64,000 nt of DNA from Desulfobulbaceae bacterium BRH_c16a (GTDB lineage: Bacteria; Desulfobacterota; Desulfobulbia; Desulfobulbales; Desulfocapsaceae), in the NCBI GenBank assembly GCA_000961725.1, contig LADS01000036.1:62001-126000 (forward strand), read 5' to 3'. A program made the translations under genes and the position numbers. The notes below the pieces were generated by a model, which saw only the letters and a program-made list of their open reading frames with translations, was not told where the DNA came from and ran no database searches. Position 1 is the first letter of the stretch; the number at the start of each line of letters is the position of its first letter. This document shows, piece after piece, positions 7,809-17,915 of this stretch.

Positions 7809-9083
7809 CTACTGGACCGTCCCTTTCTCATATCCCTTCGCACAGAGCAGGTGGCCGTAATGAAGGGTATGGTCGATCACCCGGGGTTTGATTTCATTTA
7901 TTCTTAACCGTTCGCGGATAATGGCACGATAAAGCCCGGCTCCCGAAATATCGCCGATAAACAGGGCGCCGATCAGGCGATCGCCTTCAGGGCTGAAGAC
8001 CAGCTTGCGGTAACTTTCCCGCGAGCTTTTACAGTGGGTTTCGTAATCGGTACCGGTGGTGTGGACCATGCCCATGGAGACAAAGGGCATCCGGGCTATC
8101 TGGGTGGCATTCATTATACCGAAGGTGCCGCCGTAGACGGTGGGCCTTCCGGCCATATTGGCTCCGGCGCAGCGGCCCATTTCCACGGCATTGGTCCACA
8201 ATCCGGTCACAACCGGCTTGCCGGTGATCGATTCGTAGGTGACCGCCACATCCCCGGCTGCATAGACGTGGTCTGCGCCGGTGCAGGTGTATTTGTCCAC
8301 CACCACTCCCTTGTCGAGAGTGATTTCGTTATTATCGATCCAGTCGGCGTTGGGGCGTACACCCTTGCCGATGCAGACCATCCGGCAGACCAGCTCCAAC
8401 CCGTTGTCGAGGGTCACAGCCCGAACCCCGTGGCGATCGCTCCGGATCTGGACGGCGCTGCAGTCGGTAAGGATCGTGAGACCCGCCCGGCCAAGGGCGC
8501 GGCGGAGAAGCAGGGCGTCGGCAGGTTCCATGAGCTGGCTGAGGATTTCCGGGGAATAGACGACCAGGGTGACTTTGATGCCCCGTTCCAGAAGGGCGAA
8601 GGCCGCTTTCAGGTTGAGGAGTCCGCCACCCAGCAGGATGGCATGAGTGGTGTTTTTTGCCCTTTCCGACGCTTGCCTTGCATCGGCGAGAGTCCGCAGG
8701 GCGAATACGCCATTGCAGTTCAGATTGGTGATGTTCTGCGGGATATTCGGGCGGCTCCCGGTGGCGATAAGCAGCCTGTCGTATGAGATCGATTCGCCCT
8801 GTTCGGTGATGACGCTTGCGGTACGGGTGTCGATTCCGGTAATCCGGGTGGCAAGCCGAATTTCGACATTTTCCGCCCTGTAGGGGCCTTGGCCCTGCAT
8901 GGAGATCTCATCCGCTTTTTTCTTTCTGCTGACGACGAAGGGAATCATCGGCCGAAAATAGGGGGCATCGCCCTCTTCGCTCAACACCTGGATGTGGCCG
9001 TTCGGATCACAGGTACGAATCGTTTCGGCTGCCGCCATACCGGCGGCGCTGCCGCCGATTATTACATAGCGTTTGTTATCCAT
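7809..9083 (-). CDS. CO dehydrogenase-associated NAD(P)/FAD-dependent oxidoreductase (FNOR)
   Basis: A pyridine-nucleotide-disulphide-type flavoprotein of 424 aa. The FAD Rossmann motif is at the start (YVIIGGSAAGMAAAETIR), RLLIATGSRP marks the FAD domain exchange, the NAD Rossmann motif is AILLGGGLLNLKAAFALLER, and the second FAD site is VYAAGDVA. I place the start at ATG 9083, nine bases after AGGAGG. Another ATG at 9092 overlaps the cooF stop as ATGA but sits directly on the ribosome site. It is the last gene of cooS-cooF-FNOR, an arrangement known from several anaerobes, in which electrons from CO are passed via CooF to this enzyme to make NAD(P)H. Confidence 0.85.
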   Translation of the reverse strand: MDNKRYVIIGGSAAGMAAAETIRTCDPNGHIQVLSEEGDAPYFRPMIPFVVSRKKKADEISMQGQGPYRAENVEIRLATRITGIDTRTASVITEQGESISYDRLLIATGSRPNIPQNITNLNCNGVFALRTLADARQASERAKNTTHAILLGGGLLNLKAAFALLERGIKVTLVVYSPEILSQLMEPADALLLRRALGRAGLTILTDCSAVQIRSDRHGVRAVTLDNGLELVCRMVCIGKGVRPNADWIDNNEITLDKGVVVDKYTCTGADHVYAAGDVAVTYESITGKPVVTGLWTNAVEMGRCAGANMAGRPTVYGGTFGIMNATQIARMPFVSMGMVHTTGTDYETHCKSSRESYRKLVFSPEGDRLIGALFIGDISGAGLYRAIIRERLRINEIKPRVIDHTLHYGHLLCAKGYEKGTVQ

Positions 9084-9088
9084 GGTTT

Positions 9089-9595
9089 TCATCCCTCCTG
9101 TCCCGGCAGCATCTCCCGGGCGGCGGCAGTGCGAATTTCGCGGGCTTGGTCGGTTACGCTCCGATACACCAGCGCCGCGGTCGGGCAGGCGCCGACGCAG
9201 GCCGGCACTTCCAGGTCCGGGCATCGGTCGCAGCGATATGCCTTATGATCGCCGGGGTGGCGGCCGATTACACCATAGGGGCAGACCATGACGCAGGTCC
9301 AGCAGCCGATGCATTTGTCCCGGTCGGTGGCAATCGTTCCGGCCGGCGTGCGGCTGATGGCCCCGGCGATGCAGGCGTGCATGCAGGGGGCATCTTCGCA
9401 GTGGCGGCAGACTATGGGCACCGCCCGGTCAGGCGAGACCCACTCGACATAGAGGCGCGGTTTCGGCGTCGGGGTTTCGGTCAAGGCACTGAATAACGAT
9501 TGTCCGGTGGAGTGGGCCACGGCACAGGCTACCTCACAACTGTGGCAGCCCATGCAGCGGTCCAGGCGGACAAAGATTTCTTTGGATGGGTTCAT
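9089..9595 (-). CDS. cooF: CooF-like ferredoxin, CO dehydrogenase electron-transfer subunit
   Basis: A 168-aa polyferredoxin. The cysteine clusters are CMGCHSCEVAC near 14, CRHCEDAPCMHAC near 63, CIGCWTCVMVCPYG near 95 and CDRCPDLEVPACVGACP near 122, i.e. four [4Fe-4S] sites in the DMSO reductase/HycB-like pattern. AAGGAG precedes the ATG. It lies 63 bp downstream of cooS and overlaps the flavoprotein gene, so it should accept electrons from the CooS B/D clusters and hand them to the flavoprotein. No Ech-type hydrogenase genes accompany it here, so H2 production from CO is not implied. Confidence 0.88.
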   Translation of the reverse strand: MNPSKEIFVRLDRCMGCHSCEVACAVAHSTGQSLFSALTETPTPKPRLYVEWVSPDRAVPIVCRHCEDAPCMHACIAGAISRTPAGTIATDRDKCIGCWTCVMVCPYGVIGRHPGDHKAYRCDRCPDLEVPACVGACPTAALVYRSVTDQAREIRTAAAREMLPGQEG

Positions 9596-9658
9596 GATGC
9601 TCTCCTTGGTTAAGCCCGAGGGGGTGGTCGCGACCGATGGTGTGGGAGCTGTTCGCCA

Positions 9659-11575
9659 TCAAGTAAAACCAAGACCTCTGCGCCGCTCGTCGATTGCGGC
9701 GAGCAGCCTGTCGGCGGCACTCACCGGGTCGAGATCGACGATGAAATAGCCGCCGGTGAGATCTTTGATTTTGTCGGTGAGGATTTCAGTCACCAGCCTG
9801 CTGCCCAACACCGGCAGCATCACCCCGACATGGGTGGGGAGCCCCGCGGCAACCGCATAGGCTCCGATAGAAACGGCCTTTTCCGAAACCGCTTCGGCGG
9901 CGGAGGCGACCACCGGCAGCTGCTGAGTATCGACCCCCAGATACCGGGCCACCGCGACCGTCAGGGCGATCGCTCTAGAGTTATCGACACAGGAACCCAT
10001 ATGCAGCACCGGCGGCAAAGGGCCGCCCAGATTATTGGCCATGCCGATAGCGGTGAGCACCGCTTTGATGCCTTCGCCGCAGAGCTCGTCGACATTGGCC
10101 GGATCCATGAAACCGTGACGCATCAAGGCGCCGGCCCCGCAGCCGGTAGCCAGCAGCAGGATGTTTTCCTTGAGAAGTTTTCCCGCCATCACGATAAAGT
10201 TTTTGTCCTGGGGAACCTTGACGTTGTTGCAGCCGGCAAAGAGACAGATCCCGCGAATATTTCCGCTCTCGATATTGTCGATCAGCGGCTGCAAAGGCCG
10301 TTCCGGATCTAACCTGGCCAGGGCGGCGACTATGGCCTCCACGGAAAATCCGCTGATCACCGGAGAGGTGATGGCGGGAATCTCCACCGCTTTGTTCCTG
10401 CGCCGCCTGAACTGGTCGATAGCCAGATCGATAATCTCGGAAGCTCTGGGCACGGCCGCCTCTTCACTGAAATCGATATGGGTGGCGCCACTGATTTTGG
10501 CGATGTCCATAGTGGTTATGATCCGGGTGCCGGCACACTCGGCGGCTCCCACCACCGACGGCATGATGCACTGGTAGTCGACCACCATGGCGTCCAGGGC
10601 TCCGGTCATGATGGCCATCTCCTGGCTCACCGAGTGGGTGCATGAAGGAATGCCGTGTCGCATCATCGCTTCATTGCCGGTGCAGCAGATGCCGACCAGG
10701 TTGATGCCTGCGGCACCCGCCGCCCTTGCGTCATCCTCCTTCCTCTTTGCGGCAATGATAAGGACTTCGGAGAGCACCGGATTATGACCGTGCAGGCCGA
10801 TATTCACCGACTGGGCCTGAAGAGTACCGAGGTTGGCGGCGCTTCCTGTCGGTTGCGGGATGCCAAACAGGATGTCGGCCAGATCGGTTGCCATGGCGCA
10901 GCCGGCGAGATCGGCGACAGCGCAGCGCAGGCCGCCGAGCAGCAGATTCACCGGATCGGCGTCGACCCCATACAGGGTGCGGTGCATGATCTCCGAGATT
11001 TCATGGTCGATGCCTTTTGGTATCAGCTTCAGGTCGGTGAAGAGCTTTGCGCGCTCCGGGTTGACTATCGTTGTTGCCCAGAGTACCGGGGTGTCCTTTT
11101 CGTGGAAATCGGCGAGCGCAGCGTTGGCCACGTCAAGGGCGATCTGCCTTTCCTGTCGGCCTTCTGTCGCGATATTCAGACGAGCGGCTACAGCCAGAAG
11201 TTTGTCAGGCGATTTGATGGTGTAGGCCTCTGCTCGCCCCAATGCCATTTTTTTCATGGTATGGGCAAGGTGTTTGGCGTGGCCGGAATGCGCCGCCGTC
11301 CCGGCGGCTATCGCCCGATCCAGTCCCCGAGCCACCATCACATCGGCGCCGGCGCCGCAGATCCCTTCTTTGGGCCCTTCGCCGAACGGATCGATGCGGC
11401 ATGGTCCCTGCAGACAGTGCCGACAGCACAGGCCGGTATCGCCGAAGCTGCATTGAGGTGTCATGGCCGCGTAGCGATCCCAGACCGTTGTCACGTTGTG
11501 TTCGCCTGCTCTCATGATCATCCGTTGTATCGCCGGATCGAGACTTTTATGTATGGCCTCTGTATCTTGCGGCAT
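9659..11575 (-). CDS. cooS: Anaerobic Ni,Fe carbon monoxide dehydrogenase catalytic subunit CooS
   Basis: A 638-aa protein that oxidises CO + H2O to CO2 + 2 H+ + 2 e-. Near the N-terminus it has CSFGDTGLCCRHCLQGPCR, binding clusters D and B. Further on are CCTGNE, LFAGCNNVKVPQD, ATGCGAGALM and HMGSCVDNSRA, which hold C-cluster cysteine and histidine ligands. The start at 11575 (MPQDTEAIHKS) has AAGGAGGG upstream; a longer form starting nine codons earlier has none. No acsB or cooC (Ni-insertion ATPase) is linked, so this is a stand-alone CO oxidation unit with CooF and a flavoprotein rather than an acetyl-CoA synthase complex. The length is typical of CooS. Confidence 0.95.
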   Translation of the reverse strand: MPQDTEAIHKSLDPAIQRMIMRAGEHNVTTVWDRYAAMTPQCSFGDTGLCCRHCLQGPCRIDPFGEGPKEGICGAGADVMVARGLDRAIAAGTAAHSGHAKHLAHTMKKMALGRAEAYTIKSPDKLLAVAARLNIATEGRQERQIALDVANAALADFHEKDTPVLWATTIVNPERAKLFTDLKLIPKGIDHEISEIMHRTLYGVDADPVNLLLGGLRCAVADLAGCAMATDLADILFGIPQPTGSAANLGTLQAQSVNIGLHGHNPVLSEVLIIAAKRKEDDARAAGAAGINLVGICCTGNEAMMRHGIPSCTHSVSQEMAIMTGALDAMVVDYQCIMPSVVGAAECAGTRIITTMDIAKISGATHIDFSEEAAVPRASEIIDLAIDQFRRRRNKAVEIPAITSPVISGFSVEAIVAALARLDPERPLQPLIDNIESGNIRGICLFAGCNNVKVPQDKNFIVMAGKLLKENILLLATGCGAGALMRHGFMDPANVDELCGEGIKAVLTAIGMANNLGGPLPPVLHMGSCVDNSRAIALTVAVARYLGVDTQQLPVVASAAEAVSEKAVSIGAYAVAAGLPTHVGVMLPVLGSRLVTEILTDKIKDLTGGYFIVDLDPVSAADRLLAAIDERRRGLGFT

Positions 11576-13349
<1,774 letters not shown>

Positions 13350-13373
13350 TTCATTTGCCAAGGGTTCGATGGC

Positions 13374-13401
13374 ACCGCCCGGTACTTTGTTGCCGGGCGG
13401 T
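13374..13401 (+). terminator. Hairpin after gdhA
   Basis: A perfect 9-bp stem ACCGCCCGG / CCGGGCGGT (13374-13382 with 13393-13401) and a 10-base loop. It is not followed by a U-run, so it may only stabilise or slow the transcript. Confidence 0.5.
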
Positions 13402-13406
13402 CTCGC

Positions 13407-13520
13407 CTACGCGACCTCGGCGCCCTTCTCCATGAGGAGTTGCTTCAACACCGAGCGATGGCAGCGGGCTTCATCTTCACAGTAGCACCCGACGATAGAG
13501 TGAGTATAAACACTCGTTGA
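13407..13520 (-). pseudogene. C-terminal remnant of a DUF488-family protein
   Basis: On the minus strand an open stretch ends VGCYCEDEARCHRSVLKQLL followed by MEKGAEVA and a stop. The Cys...Glu-Asp...CHR pattern is that of the C-terminus of DUF488 proteins. There is no start codon; the frame is closed by a stop about 38 codons upstream, so the N-terminal two thirds are gone. Confidence 0.45.
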
Positions 13521-13596
13521 CTTTCAAACCAACCATTACCATTTTCAAAGAAGCGTGACACCACCCAATTTCCCCAATTACCAGTGAGGTGATCAG

Positions 13597-14955
13597 GTGT
13601 CCAAGGCTTCAACATCCAGCGCGGCAGCGGAGCCCGGATCGTCCCATCCTTTCAGTTCGTGGTGGAATCAACTGATGGCTGTCGAACCCGGTGAGTGGCG
13701 GCCGCTTTTATGGTCTTTCAGCTATTTTTTCGCCCTGCTCTGCGGCTATTACATCGTCCGTCCGATGCGCGATGAAATGGGAATAGCCGGCGGTGTGGAT
13801 CACCTTCAATGGATGTTCAGCGGCACCTTTCTGGCGATGCTGGCAGTGGTACCCTTCTTCGGATGGCTGACCCGGCGTTTTGCTCCGCACCGCTTCCTGC
13901 CCTGCGTCTATTATTTTTTTATCGGCAATCTGCTGCTGTTCTACGCGCTGTTTCGATCCGATCTCGCCCACGTCTATGTGGCGCGGGCCTTTTTTATCTG
14001 GGTGAGCGTTTTCAATCTATTCATCGTCTCCGTTTTCTGGAGTTTCATGGCGGACATCTTTTCCAATGCCCAGGCCAAGCGGCTGTTCGGGGTGATCGCC
14101 GCCGGCGGCACCGCCGGTGCCTTGGCCGGTCCGGCGTTGGCGGTCACCCTGGTGCTGCCGTTGGGGCCGACCAACCTGCTGCTGTTTTCGGCGCTTTTTC
14201 TGGGGTGGGCGATCCTGTGTATTCACCGGCTTGCCGCCTGGCGGCAGTCCGTCGCACTGCCGTCCGCCGCCAACCCCGAGCAAAAAACCGAGGAGGAGGT
14301 TTCCGCCGACAAGCCGTTGGGCGGCAGTGTACTGGCGGGGGTAAAACTGGTTGTGCAATCGCCCTATCTGATCGGCATTTGTGTGTTAATGCTGCTTTTT
14401 ACCACACTCGCAACTTTTCTCTATTTCCAGCAGGCGTATATTATCAAGGAGCATTTCGACGACCCGGCCCTGCGGACCGCACTGTTTGCCGCCATGGATT
14501 TTGCCGTCAATGCCCTCACCCTGATCATCCAGCTTTTTCTCACCGGCCGGATCGTTCAACGCCTCGGTCTCGGCTGGACCCTGGCCGTGATTCCTCTCCT
14601 GCTGGTCGCGGGTTTTCTGGTGCTGGGTATGATGCCCGCACTGTGGGTCGTCGTTGCCGTCCAGGTTCTGCGCCGGGCCGGCAATTACGCAATCATGCGG
14701 CCGGGGCGCGAGATGCTCTATGTGGTGCTGAGCAAGGAAGAGAAGTATAAAGCCAAAAATTTTATCGATACCGTCATTTACCGCGGCGGCGATGCGGTCA
14801 GCGCCTGGGCGTATGCCGGGTTGCTGGCCATAGGTCTTTCCGGAGCCGGCATTTCGCTGGCGGCGGTGCCGCTGGCCTGCGCCTGGGTCTGGATTTCCTT
14901 CAGGCTGGGGAATCGTCAGGAACAGATCGCCGCCGATACAGCACATAAAAGGTAA
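13597..14955 (+). CDS. Npt1/Npt2-family (NTP/NDP exchange-like) membrane transporter
   Basis: A 452-aa polytopic inner-membrane protein with about 12 hydrophobic segments. Near residue 50 it has YYIVRPMRDEMG, a signature of free-living bacterial members of the ATP/ADP-translocase-like family within the major facilitator superfamily, and later ADIFSNAQAKRLFGVIAAGG. The start is GTG at 13597 with GAGGTGAT upstream. Free-living bacteria carry such genes without a proven nucleotide-exchange role, so the substrate is open. A downstream aldo/keto reductase starts 68 bp after the stop and may be cotranscribed. Confidence 0.75.
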   Translation: MSKASTSSAAAEPGSSHPFSSWWNQLMAVEPGEWRPLLWSFSYFFALLCGYYIVRPMRDEMGIAGGVDHLQWMFSGTFLAMLAVVPFFGWLTRRFAPHRFLPCVYYFFIGNLLLFYALFRSDLAHVYVARAFFIWVSVFNLFIVSVFWSFMADIFSNAQAKRLFGVIAAGGTAGALAGPALAVTLVLPLGPTNLLLFSALFLGWAILCIHRLAAWRQSVALPSAANPEQKTEEEVSADKPLGGSVLAGVKLVVQSPYLIGICVLMLLFTTLATFLYFQQAYIIKEHFDDPALRTALFAAMDFAVNALTLIIQLFLTGRIVQRLGLGWTLAVIPLLLVAGFLVLGMMPALWVVVAVQVLRRAGNYAIMRPGREMLYVVLSKEEKYKAKNFIDTVIYRGGDAVSAWAYAGLLAIGLSGAGISLAAVPLACAWVWISFRLGNRQEQIAADTAHKR

Positions 14956-15022
14956 AGCTGAGTTGAGCAGCTTGTCTGCTCGTACGAAATTTATGCCCTT
15001 GTGGTATAAGGAGGCAATACTC

Positions 15023-15958
15023 ATGAGTAGTCAGTATCCATATATGACCAGGCGAACCTTTCTTCTTGCAACAGGAGCCATCGCGGCGACCGTCACGCTT
15101 TCGCCCGGAGAATTGCTGAGTGAGAACCGCAGGTCGATCCAGCGGCCCATCCCTTCTTCAGGTGAACTGCTGCCGGTTATCGGCATGGGGACATGGGGGA
15201 CCTTCGATGTCGGTGACGATCAGGCGGTCAGAGCCCAACTGACCGAAGTGATGCAGGTATTTTTCGAGAACGGCGGCACGCTGATAGATTCATCGCCGAT
15301 GTATGGCCGCTCCGAATCGGTGGTCGGCGATCTGCTCAAGGCGACCGGAAATCAGGAGGCGGTATTCGCGGCCACCAAAGTCTGGACCGACGGCAGGCAG
15401 AACGGCATCGATCAGATGCGGCAATCGAAACAACGCATGGGGGTCGAAGTCATGGACCTGATGCAGATTCACAACCTGCGCGACTGGCAGACCCACCTGC
15501 CGGTCCTGCGGGAATGGAAACAGCAGGGCTGGTGCCGTTACATCGGGATGACAACCTCCCATGGCCGCAACCATCAAGACCTCGAACGTATCCTGGCAAC
15601 GGAAGAGATCGATTTCGTGCAGTTTACCTACAACCTGGAAGATCGCATCGCGGAAGCACGCCTTCTGCCTCTCGCCGCAGACCGTGGCATTGCCACCCTG
15701 ATCAACCGGCCGTTTCAGCGGGGCGACTTGTTCCGCAAGGTAAAAGGCGCAGAGCTTCCCGACTGGAGTGCCGAACTCGGTTGCCGTACCTGGGGCCAGT
15801 ACTTCCTGAAATTTATTGTCGGAAACCCAGCTGTGACTTGTGTCATTCCGGCGACTTCCAAGGTGCACCATATGAAGGACAACATGGATGCGGGGTTCGG
15901 CCTGCTGCCGGATGCGGCGATGCGCAGGCGGATGATCGAGCATTATGATTCCCTGTAA
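15023..15958 (+). CDS. Tat-exported aldo/keto reductase
   Basis: A 311-aa protein whose start at 15023 is fixed by AAGGAGG. The N-terminus has a twin-arginine signal, TRRTFLLATGAIAATVTLS. The barrel follows: GMGTWGTFDVG, GGTLIDSSPMYGRSES (tetrad Asp and Tyr), FAATKVWTDG (Lys), and DLMQIHNLRDW (His). All four catalytic residues are therefore present. The family reduces carbonyls with NADPH, but export by Tat means that the cofactor must be loaded before secretion. The substrate is unknown. Confidence 0.85.
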   Translation: MSSQYPYMTRRTFLLATGAIAATVTLSPGELLSENRRSIQRPIPSSGELLPVIGMGTWGTFDVGDDQAVRAQLTEVMQVFFENGGTLIDSSPMYGRSESVVGDLLKATGNQEAVFAATKVWTDGRQNGIDQMRQSKQRMGVEVMDLMQIHNLRDWQTHLPVLREWKQQGWCRYIGMTTSHGRNHQDLERILATEEIDFVQFTYNLEDRIAEARLLPLAADRGIATLINRPFQRGDLFRKVKGAELPDWSAELGCRTWGQYFLKFIVGNPAVTCVIPATSKVHHMKDNMDAGFGLLPDAAMRRRMIEHYDSL

Positions 15959-16119
15959 CTTGGTGTAACCGGTGACAAGCCGGTCGAGCAGATCGCCGGT
16001 CCGCAATTTCGACATGTCGATTAAAGAAATCAAATCGTATTTCCTCTCCGGGGAATGATGTTTATTTTCACTTTATAGTCCGGATAAAGAAACGTCCGGA
16101 GCAAAAAAGGAGGTTTGTC

Positions 16120-16482
16120 ATGGAAAGATACGTGGACGGATTTGTTATTCCCTTACCGAAGAATAAGTTGGACGAATACAAACGCATCGCAGAGAGAGCC
16201 GGCGCCATCTGGAAAGAGCACGGCGCCTTGGAATATTGGGAATGTCTGGGCGACGACCTCGACATTAAGGACATGGTTTCGTTCAGGAAAGCTGCCGGGA
16301 CAAACGAAGGCGAGACGGTTGTATTTTCCTGGATTGTTTACGAGTCGCGTGAACATCGCGACAAAGTAAATGCCGCCGTAATGGCTGATCCGAGAATAGG
16401 CGAGATGATGAAGGAGGGTGCCGAGCCCATTGATTGCAAGCGGATGGTCTACGGGGGGTTCAAGAAGCTGGTTCAAATGTAG
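16120..16482 (+). CDS. DUF1428 (YbaA-like) protein
   Basis: A 120-aa soluble protein beginning MERYVDGFVIPLPKNKLDEY, with the family core WKEHGALEYWECLGDD and the closing KRMVYGGFKKL. The fold is ferredoxin-like and similar to the dimeric alpha/beta-barrel group; the function is not established. AGGAGG sits upstream of the ATG. A perfect 12-bp palindrome TCGACATGTCGA at 16009-16020 lies about 100 bp upstream and may be an operator. Confidence 0.85.
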   Translation: MERYVDGFVIPLPKNKLDEYKRIAERAGAIWKEHGALEYWECLGDDLDIKDMVSFRKAAGTNEGETVVFSWIVYESREHRDKVNAAVMADPRIGEMMKEGAEPIDCKRMVYGGFKKLVQM

Positions 16483-16622
16483 CACGGGACCTTGTTGAGG
16501 AAAAAATGTTCGCAGGCCAGATCAGACAACATGGGAGGCAGGGGCTGGCCTGCTGCCGCGTGCGGACTATGCGCAGGCGGAGTAAGCACGCCATCAATCT
16601 CAATCCTTTATTGACCCCTGTT

Positions 16623-17522
16623 TCAGCGTGATCGCTTCGCCAGCTTACCACCGCGTCGCTGTCCTTCCTTTTTCTCGCCTTTTTGCTTCCCCTCGGGGCT
16701 GTAATGTTCGACTAGTACATTGATTTCGGAGCCGATAAGGATCACCAGGCCTGCGATGTAGAGCCACAGCATCAGGATGATCACCGCGCCGATGCTGCCG
16801 TAGGTGGCGCTGTAGTCTCCGAAGTTGCTGGTGTAAAAGGCAAAGCCGAGCGACACGATGATGAGCAGGGTCACGCCGAGTACGCTGCCGGGAGTGATAA
16901 ACATGAACTTCTGCTCGACATTCGGTGCATAGCGATAAATCATCGAAAACCCCAGCAACAGTGCGAGTACGATCATGATCCATCGGAACACCACGAAGAA
17001 TATGAGCAACGCATCGGAGAAGCCGAAGCGGTTGCCGATCCAATCCTGAATAACTCCGCCGAGCACTATCAGTGAAAATGCGCCAATCACCAGCAGGCCA
17101 AACAGCAGGCTCAGGACGATCGCCGTCGCACGGGCGCGCAAGAAACTGCGGGCCTCCTTGACTTCGTAGGTGATATTGAGTTGATCCATGATCGCGATCA
17201 TTCCGGAGGATGCCGCCCACAGGGTCCCCAGCAGACCAAATGACAATAATCCGCCGCGCTGTTCGCGGGTGACCTCGGTTACCACCCCCTCGACCATGCC
17301 GAAAGCTTCGGGCGGCAGCGCCTGCCCCAGCAGATCCATTATCGCCTTGTCCACATTGTCGACAGGCAGGTAGGGAATGATGGTCATCAGCAGGATAATC
17401 GCCGGGAAGATCGCCAGCGTCAGGTAAAAACCGAGCGCCGCAGCGCCATTGAAGACGTTGTCGTCGCCAATCTCCTGGTTGAGATCCACTAAAAACTGTT
17501 TTGTAGAAACGCCTTGGATCAT
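16623..17522 (-). CDS. YihY/BrkB-family inner-membrane protein
   Basis: A 299-aa membrane protein with about six transmembrane segments. The family start NVFNGAAALGFYLTLAIFPA appears at about residue 24, PYLPVDNVDKAIMDLLGQAL follows, and the central RARATAIVLSLLFGLLVIG is typical. The C-terminus is Lys/Arg-rich and cytoplasmic (KQKGEKKEGQRRGGK). The start at 17522 is chosen because GGAGG lies five bases upstream; starts at 17534 and 17600 lack sites. The family was once called ribonuclease BN by mistake; its true role is unknown. Confidence 0.88.
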   Translation of the reverse strand: MIQGVSTKQFLVDLNQEIGDDNVFNGAAALGFYLTLAIFPAIILLMTIIPYLPVDNVDKAIMDLLGQALPPEAFGMVEGVVTEVTREQRGGLLSFGLLGTLWAASSGMIAIMDQLNITYEVKEARSFLRARATAIVLSLLFGLLVIGAFSLIVLGGVIQDWIGNRFGFSDALLIFFVVFRWIMIVLALLLGFSMIYRYAPNVEQKFMFITPGSVLGVTLLIIVSLGFAFYTSNFGDYSATYGSIGAVIILMLWLYIAGLVILIGSEINVLVEHYSPEGKQKGEKKEGQRRGGKLAKRSR

Positions 17523-17915
17523 CGCAGCCTCCATGCATGTTGATTGCTTTCGATCCTGACAATATTTAGTAGAATTTAATCCTTTGAAGCTGTTCGTCAA
17601 ACTCTAAAGAGAAAATGCCTCCCTGGCGCAATTGCCTGAAGCGATCCTCGGACCACTGAGCTGAACTCTTACCTTGTTATACCTTCTATTTTTAGCAACG
17701 CCCTTGAGTCCGAACTGTGTCCATACCGTTGCAATATCCATGCATGGGAATTTCTCCTTTTCAATAATTGCCCGATGGCCGCTTCAGGGGTATGTGTCAA
17801 GCTCGGCCATGGTCTGGATGATCTTTGCCCGCATGGGATTCAGAACCTTTGACTTGGATATCGAAGTAAAGAGCACCTGGCCTGGAGAAACGCCAGGTGC
17901 AGGATGTTGGATTGG
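17523..17915. other. Intergenic region with possible small ORF and terminator
   Basis: About 390 bases without a firm gene. A minus-strand 45-codon frame at 17604-17741 begins MDIATVWTQFGLKGVAKNRR and has GGAG upstream at long spacing; I do not recognise it and give it little weight. A second open minus stretch at about 17780-17870 reads KVLNPMRAKIIQTMAELDTY without a start and may be a gene remnant. Confidence 0.35.
17873..17900 (-). terminator. Terminator of the iron alcohol dehydrogenase gene
   Basis: A perfect 9-bp stem GCACCTGGC / GCCAGGTGC with a 10-base loop, 15 bp after the stop codon. On the minus strand it is followed by TCTTTACTT, a partly U-rich tract. Confidence 0.55.
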
